64,000 nucleotides of DNA from JBKECO01 sp047974745. GTDB lineage: Bacteria > Bacillota > Clostridia > Lachnospirales > Lachnospiraceae. The position numbers and the translations under genes are program-made. The stretch is from the NCBI GenBank assembly GCA_047974745.1, contig JBKECO010000027.1:23871-87870 (forward strand), read 5' to 3'. The notes under the pieces were generated by a model, which did no database searches, had not been told where the DNA came from, and was given only the letters and a program-made list of their open reading frames with translations. The first letter of the stretch is position 1. Each line of letters starts with the position of its first letter. Shown piece after piece: positions 61,724 through 64,000 of this stretch.

Positions 61724-63166
61724 CTATGCAGCTACCTTTGATGTTACATTTACCGGATGCTTGATATCCTTCAACAGTTTTTTCGGATCATATGTCGTCC
61801 CTGTCTTTAGAATCGTATAAATCACCCTTAGTATCTTGCATGCTATGACAATCAGCGACTGCATCTTTTTCAGTGGATTATTAGCACGTGTCGTGTAATA
61901 CTCATGCAGCTGTTTGAATTCATCTGCATGCACAACCGCTGACTTTGCAGCCTGAAACAGCCAGTATCTCAGTCTTTTGCGTCCTCTGTGACTGATTTTT
62001 GTCTGTCCTTTATGCTTGCCCGAACTGCATGCTACAAGTCCCATTCCACTTAATTTCTGAATTTCTTTCACATCGTCAAATCTGCTGATATCCCCCATCT
62101 CTGAGAGAATTCCTGCCAGGATGTTCTCTCCCACACCATTGATTTCCAGTATGTTCTCTGCATATGGTATTTCCTTGCATTTCTTATGCAGCTCATTTTC
62201 AATCACTGCAAGCTGTTCATTCAGTTTTATGATCTGCTCTGCAAACCACTTCACTGCTTCTCTTCCAGCATCTGTTCCATCCGTTAATCCTACACTTGTT
62301 TTTGCATAGCTTACGATAGCATTGGCCCTGCTGTAACCGCGTCCTCTTAGTTTTGCAGTATGCCAGATATTTCTTAAGCCTTCTGTTCCAAGTGTTATGA
62401 TATCTGTTGGAATCGCTGTCACCTTCATTACTTCCAATGCGAATGCTCCATCTATCTTTCCAAATGCATCCATATATTCTGGAAAATAGATCTTTAATTC
62501 TCTGTGAAGACGGTTTATATTTCTGATGCGATCTTCTGTAAGCTGATCCCTGAACATGGAAAGTCTTCTCATATCAGCATAGATATCTTCTGGCAGATAT
62601 GGCATTCCATAGTTACCATCTTTTACAAGATTCGCAATCAGTTTTGGATCTTTTCTGTCATCTTTCAACTGGCTGTTATCTTCGATTTCTTTGCTCTGTT
62701 TGACAGCATATGGATTTACCTGAACAACGCTGATTCCGTTTGAAATCATCCATGAAGCCTGCGCAAACCAGTAATGTCCTGTCGGCTCTAAACCTAACAC
62801 GATCTGATTCTTCTCGTTCTTTGCTGCTAAATCCAGCATCCATGCCTTGGCATTTATAAATCCTTCTACAGTATTGCTGAATTCGAAAGCTCCTTTGCTC
62901 AGTTCTCTTCCTCTGACATCAATTGCTCTGATGTAATGTGTTTCACTGCCTATATCGCATCCAACGATAAGCATGTCATCTGAGATAAAAGAAAGCTTAT
63001 CATTCTTCGTGAATTTTCCTCTGGTTTCTAATTCTCTCCAGGTTGAAGATTTGAGATCTTTCTCAATAAGTTCTATTCTCTTATTGATTTCTTCTTTTGA
63101 CAGAAGATTAGTAACTGAATTTTCTACACTTACTTGCCTTTTTGTTTTGCTTACTTTAAAATTCAT
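61724..63166 (-). CDS. IS110/IS1111-family transposase
   Basis: The start at 63166 (MNFKVSKTKRQVSVENS) has GAGAGGT upstream; the protein is about 480 aa, longer than typical IS110 recombinases because of a ~55-residue N-terminal extension. The RuvC-like DEDD residues are visible in IVGCDIGSETHYI, LGLEPTGHYW and KDDRKDPKLIA. The C-terminal Tnp_20 domain contains the helix-hairpin NGVGENILAGILSEMGD and the conserved-serine region GMGLVACSSGKHKGQ, followed by SHRGRKRLRYWLF. A strong hairpin covers its ribosome-binding site. The frame is complete, so it may be active. Confidence 0.92.
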   Translation of the reverse strand: MNFKVSKTKRQVSVENSVTNLLSKEEINKRIELIEKDLKSSTWRELETRGKFTKNDKLSFISDDMLIVGCDIGSETHYIRAIDVRGRELSKGAFEFSNTVEGFINAKAWMLDLAAKNEKNQIVLGLEPTGHYWFAQASWMISNGISVVQVNPYAVKQSKEIEDNSQLKDDRKDPKLIANLVKDGNYGMPYLPEDIYADMRRLSMFRDQLTEDRIRNINRLHRELKIYFPEYMDAFGKIDGAFALEVMKVTAIPTDIITLGTEGLRNIWHTAKLRGRGYSRANAIVSYAKTSVGLTDGTDAGREAVKWFAEQIIKLNEQLAVIENELHKKCKEIPYAENILEINGVGENILAGILSEMGDISRFDDVKEIQKLSGMGLVACSSGKHKGQTKISHRGRKRLRYWLFQAAKSAVVHADEFKQLHEYYTTRANNPLKKMQSLIVIACKILRVIYTILKTGTTYDPKKLLKDIKHPVNVTSKVAA

Positions 63167-63169
63167 TTT

Positions 63170-63242
63170 GAATACCTCTCGTGTTTTAGATTTTTTACCA
63201 ACTGTCCAGGTCAGTAATAATCTAAATTTACTTGAGGTATTC
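63170..63242 (-). promoter_or_regulatory. RBS-sequestering hairpin in the IS110 transposase leader
   Basis: GAATACCTC (63234-63242 side of the transcript) pairs with GAGGTATTC, then AATCTAAA pairs with TTTAGATT, and ACTG with CAGT. The 3' arm of the outer stem is the transposase ribosome-binding site itself, 3 nt from the ATG. Confidence 0.7.
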
Positions 63243-63471
63243 TTTTTGGTCAATTCCCTTTACTCTTTAAAGTATACAGGAAGCTCTTAAGGAGTTCTAT
63301 GCTATTGTACCATATAGATACAATCACAGAGAAGATTTTTCTAAAAGATCTTATGTGCTTTGGCATACAGTTGAGAAATATATTCATTAGCCTGAATTAT
63401 TCATGATAATTCATTCTGCAGCGGATAAAGCCGCGTAGTTACAAGCTTTTAACTGAACACATCGTCACCTC
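63243..63471. other. Non-coding gap between the IS110 leader and the DUF6462 gene
   Basis: No convincing gene is seen. A 38-codon minus-strand frame starting MPKHIRSF exists but has no clear ribosome-binding site. The sequence includes a possible -10 TACAAT. It probably contains the 5' end of the IS element. Confidence 0.4.
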
Positions 63472-63714
63472 TTACTTGTAAAAGTCATCATCTAGTATTC
63501 TGAATGTTTCAATGTATTGATCCAATAACTCCAGACTAACTAAGACCATTTGATTCAATTTATAACAAGCTTTTGCATCTTTAGTGAGTTGCATAAATTT
63601 CGATACACTCATATGGTACATTTGTGCTCCCTCAGAATACCTAACAAACTTATCAGGGTTTAATTTTTTCTTCTCAATCTTCACTGGAGTATTTTTATTA
63701 ATCTTATTATCCAT
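63472..63714 (-). CDS. DUF6462-family excisionase-like protein
   Basis: The start at 63714 (MDNKINKNTPVKIEKKK) follows AAGGAGAATTGT and gives 80 aa. The core KFVRYSEGAQMYHMSVSKFMQLTKDAKACYKLNQMVLV, then LLDQYIETFRI, matches the small winged-helix DUF6462 proteins that precede tyrosine integrases in clostridial integrative elements. They probably act as excisionases or regulators. Here the expected integrase does not follow; an IS110 element occupies that place. A terminator lies upstream of the gene, separating it from whatever lies beyond the window. Confidence 0.75.
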   Translation of the reverse strand: MDNKINKNTPVKIEKKKLNPDKFVRYSEGAQMYHMSVSKFMQLTKDAKACYKLNQMVLVSLELLDQYIETFRILDDDFYK

Positions 63715-63786
63715 ACAATTCTCCTTCTGTTTTGGGTCATTATTATCTGACCAATTTTTTAATTTTCTTTGACTAATTTCCATAAC

Positions 63787-63828
63787 GCAAAAAAGGACAT
63801 CTTCTAAATTTCTTTAGAAAATGTCCTC
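63787..63828 (-). terminator. Intrinsic terminator upstream of the DUF6462 gene
   Basis: AGGACATTTTCTAAA pairs with TTTAGAAGATGTCCT around a 4-nt loop, followed in the minus direction by six T. It would end a transcript coming from beyond the right edge. Confidence 0.82.
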
Positions 63829-64000
63829 TAATAGTGCTTTTTTCTATTAAATTGAACTCCAAACCATTCTTTATCTAAGCGTTGACCCGTGTAAATGACA
63901 ATATTTTTTCTTGGTCAAAACTTGGTCAACCTTATATCAAAAACCTTGGAAGTACTGATTTTACTGGATTTATTTATCCAGGCTTTTCATCGTCGGGAAC
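63829..64000. other. Non-coding window edge with short direct repeats
   Basis: No gene is supported. The minus strand has two close copies of TTGACCAAG (around 63910-63930) and a small CTGGAT/ATCCAG stem. Repeats of this type can be recombinase arm sites, but nothing more can be said from the sequence. Confidence 0.35.

Larger units (their letters stand above)
61262..63420 (-). mobile_element. IS110/IS1111-family insertion element (ends approximate)
   Basis: The element is defined by its DEDD transposase gene plus a long structured non-coding region downstream and a shorter one upstream. IS110-type elements lack clear terminal inverted repeats and target duplications, so the exact ends could not be set from sequence alone. 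It lies between the nuclease-like gene and the DUF6462 gene, where an integrase would normally be expected. Confidence 0.6.

Noticed and set aside
61514..61820. Two + strand frames beside the IS110 transposase end
   Set aside because: They are antisense to the transposase 3' end and its non-coding region; no family resemblance.
63974..64000. A possible gene end (VPDDEKPG, stop) at the right edge on the minus strand
   Set aside because: Eight codons are too few to support a gene; another frame also stops nearby.

Overview
The window looks like chromosome from a low-to-moderate GC gut Clostridia, most probably a Lachnospiraceae member. This is inferred from gene content (AzlCD, MetNIQ under a T-box, riboswitch-led gcv, rib and thi operons, a DUF6462-type excisionase protein, ClC and VanZ-like membrane proteins) and from strong GGAGG ribosome-binding sites. 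No rRNA, tRNA or CRISPR was seen.

Layout. 0-3.3 kb: activated methyl cycle (mtnN, luxS) and a large DUF4153-like membrane protein. 3.4-6.8 kb: a tRNA-dihydrouridine synthase, then a DNA-damage module on the + strand (SRAP/HMCES protein, LexA-boxed Y-family polymerase, coupled 83-aa protein). 6.8-12.4 kb: an esterase and sbcDC. 12.4-15.9 kb: an internally deleted nitroreductase and metNIQ behind a T-box leader. 15.9-20.1 kb: MOSC-MogA fusion, aromatic-acid exporter-like protein, a 52-aa membrane protein and a NatAB-like ABC exporter. 20.3-21.4 kb: azlCD, whose end overlaps lpdA. 21.3-28.4 kb: a complete glycine cleavage operon (tandem glycine riboswitch, gcvT-gcvH-gcvPA-gcvPB-lplA-lpdA), in which lipoate ligase and the L-protein support lipoyl-GcvH. 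28.5-37.3 kb: MFS permease, glycerophosphodiesterase, hydrolase, ClC channel, a two-repeat exported protein with VanZ, a Ser/Thr kinase divergent from an HTH-like protein, and an iron alcohol dehydrogenase. 37.4-41.3 kb: riboflavin operon (FMN riboswitch, ribD-ribE-ribBA-ribH). 41.3-45.7 kb: thiamine salvage operon (TPP riboswitch, thiM-thiE-HAD-thiD-cytX). 45.7-49.4 kb: Gfo/Idh oxidoreductase, AraC regulator and a cation/proton antiporter.

From about 49.4 kb the sequence looks more accessory and more AT-rich by eye. A sugar cluster holds a DUF5107/TPR protein, an AraC regulator, an ABC sugar importer, a sugar nucleotidyltransferase and a NahK-like anomeric kinase. It is flanked by two gene remnants (alpha/beta hydrolase, GPH transporter), and its substrate-binding gene has an in-frame TGA where tryptophan is expected. 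Next come two unrecognised genes, one a probable PD-(D/E)XK nuclease-like protein with an apparent frameshift near its start. The window ends with an IS110/IS1111-family element and a DUF6462 excisionase-like gene, suggesting the edge of an integrated element.

The most worthwhile leads are the two-terminator FMN leader, the IS110 element (a hairpin covering the transposase RBS and a structured 3' non-coding end that may hold a bridge RNA), the unknown gene pair at 58.2-61.2 kb, and the sugar cluster that lacks a recognisable glycoside hydrolase or phosphorylase. No computation was run; all family calls rest on motif recognition.
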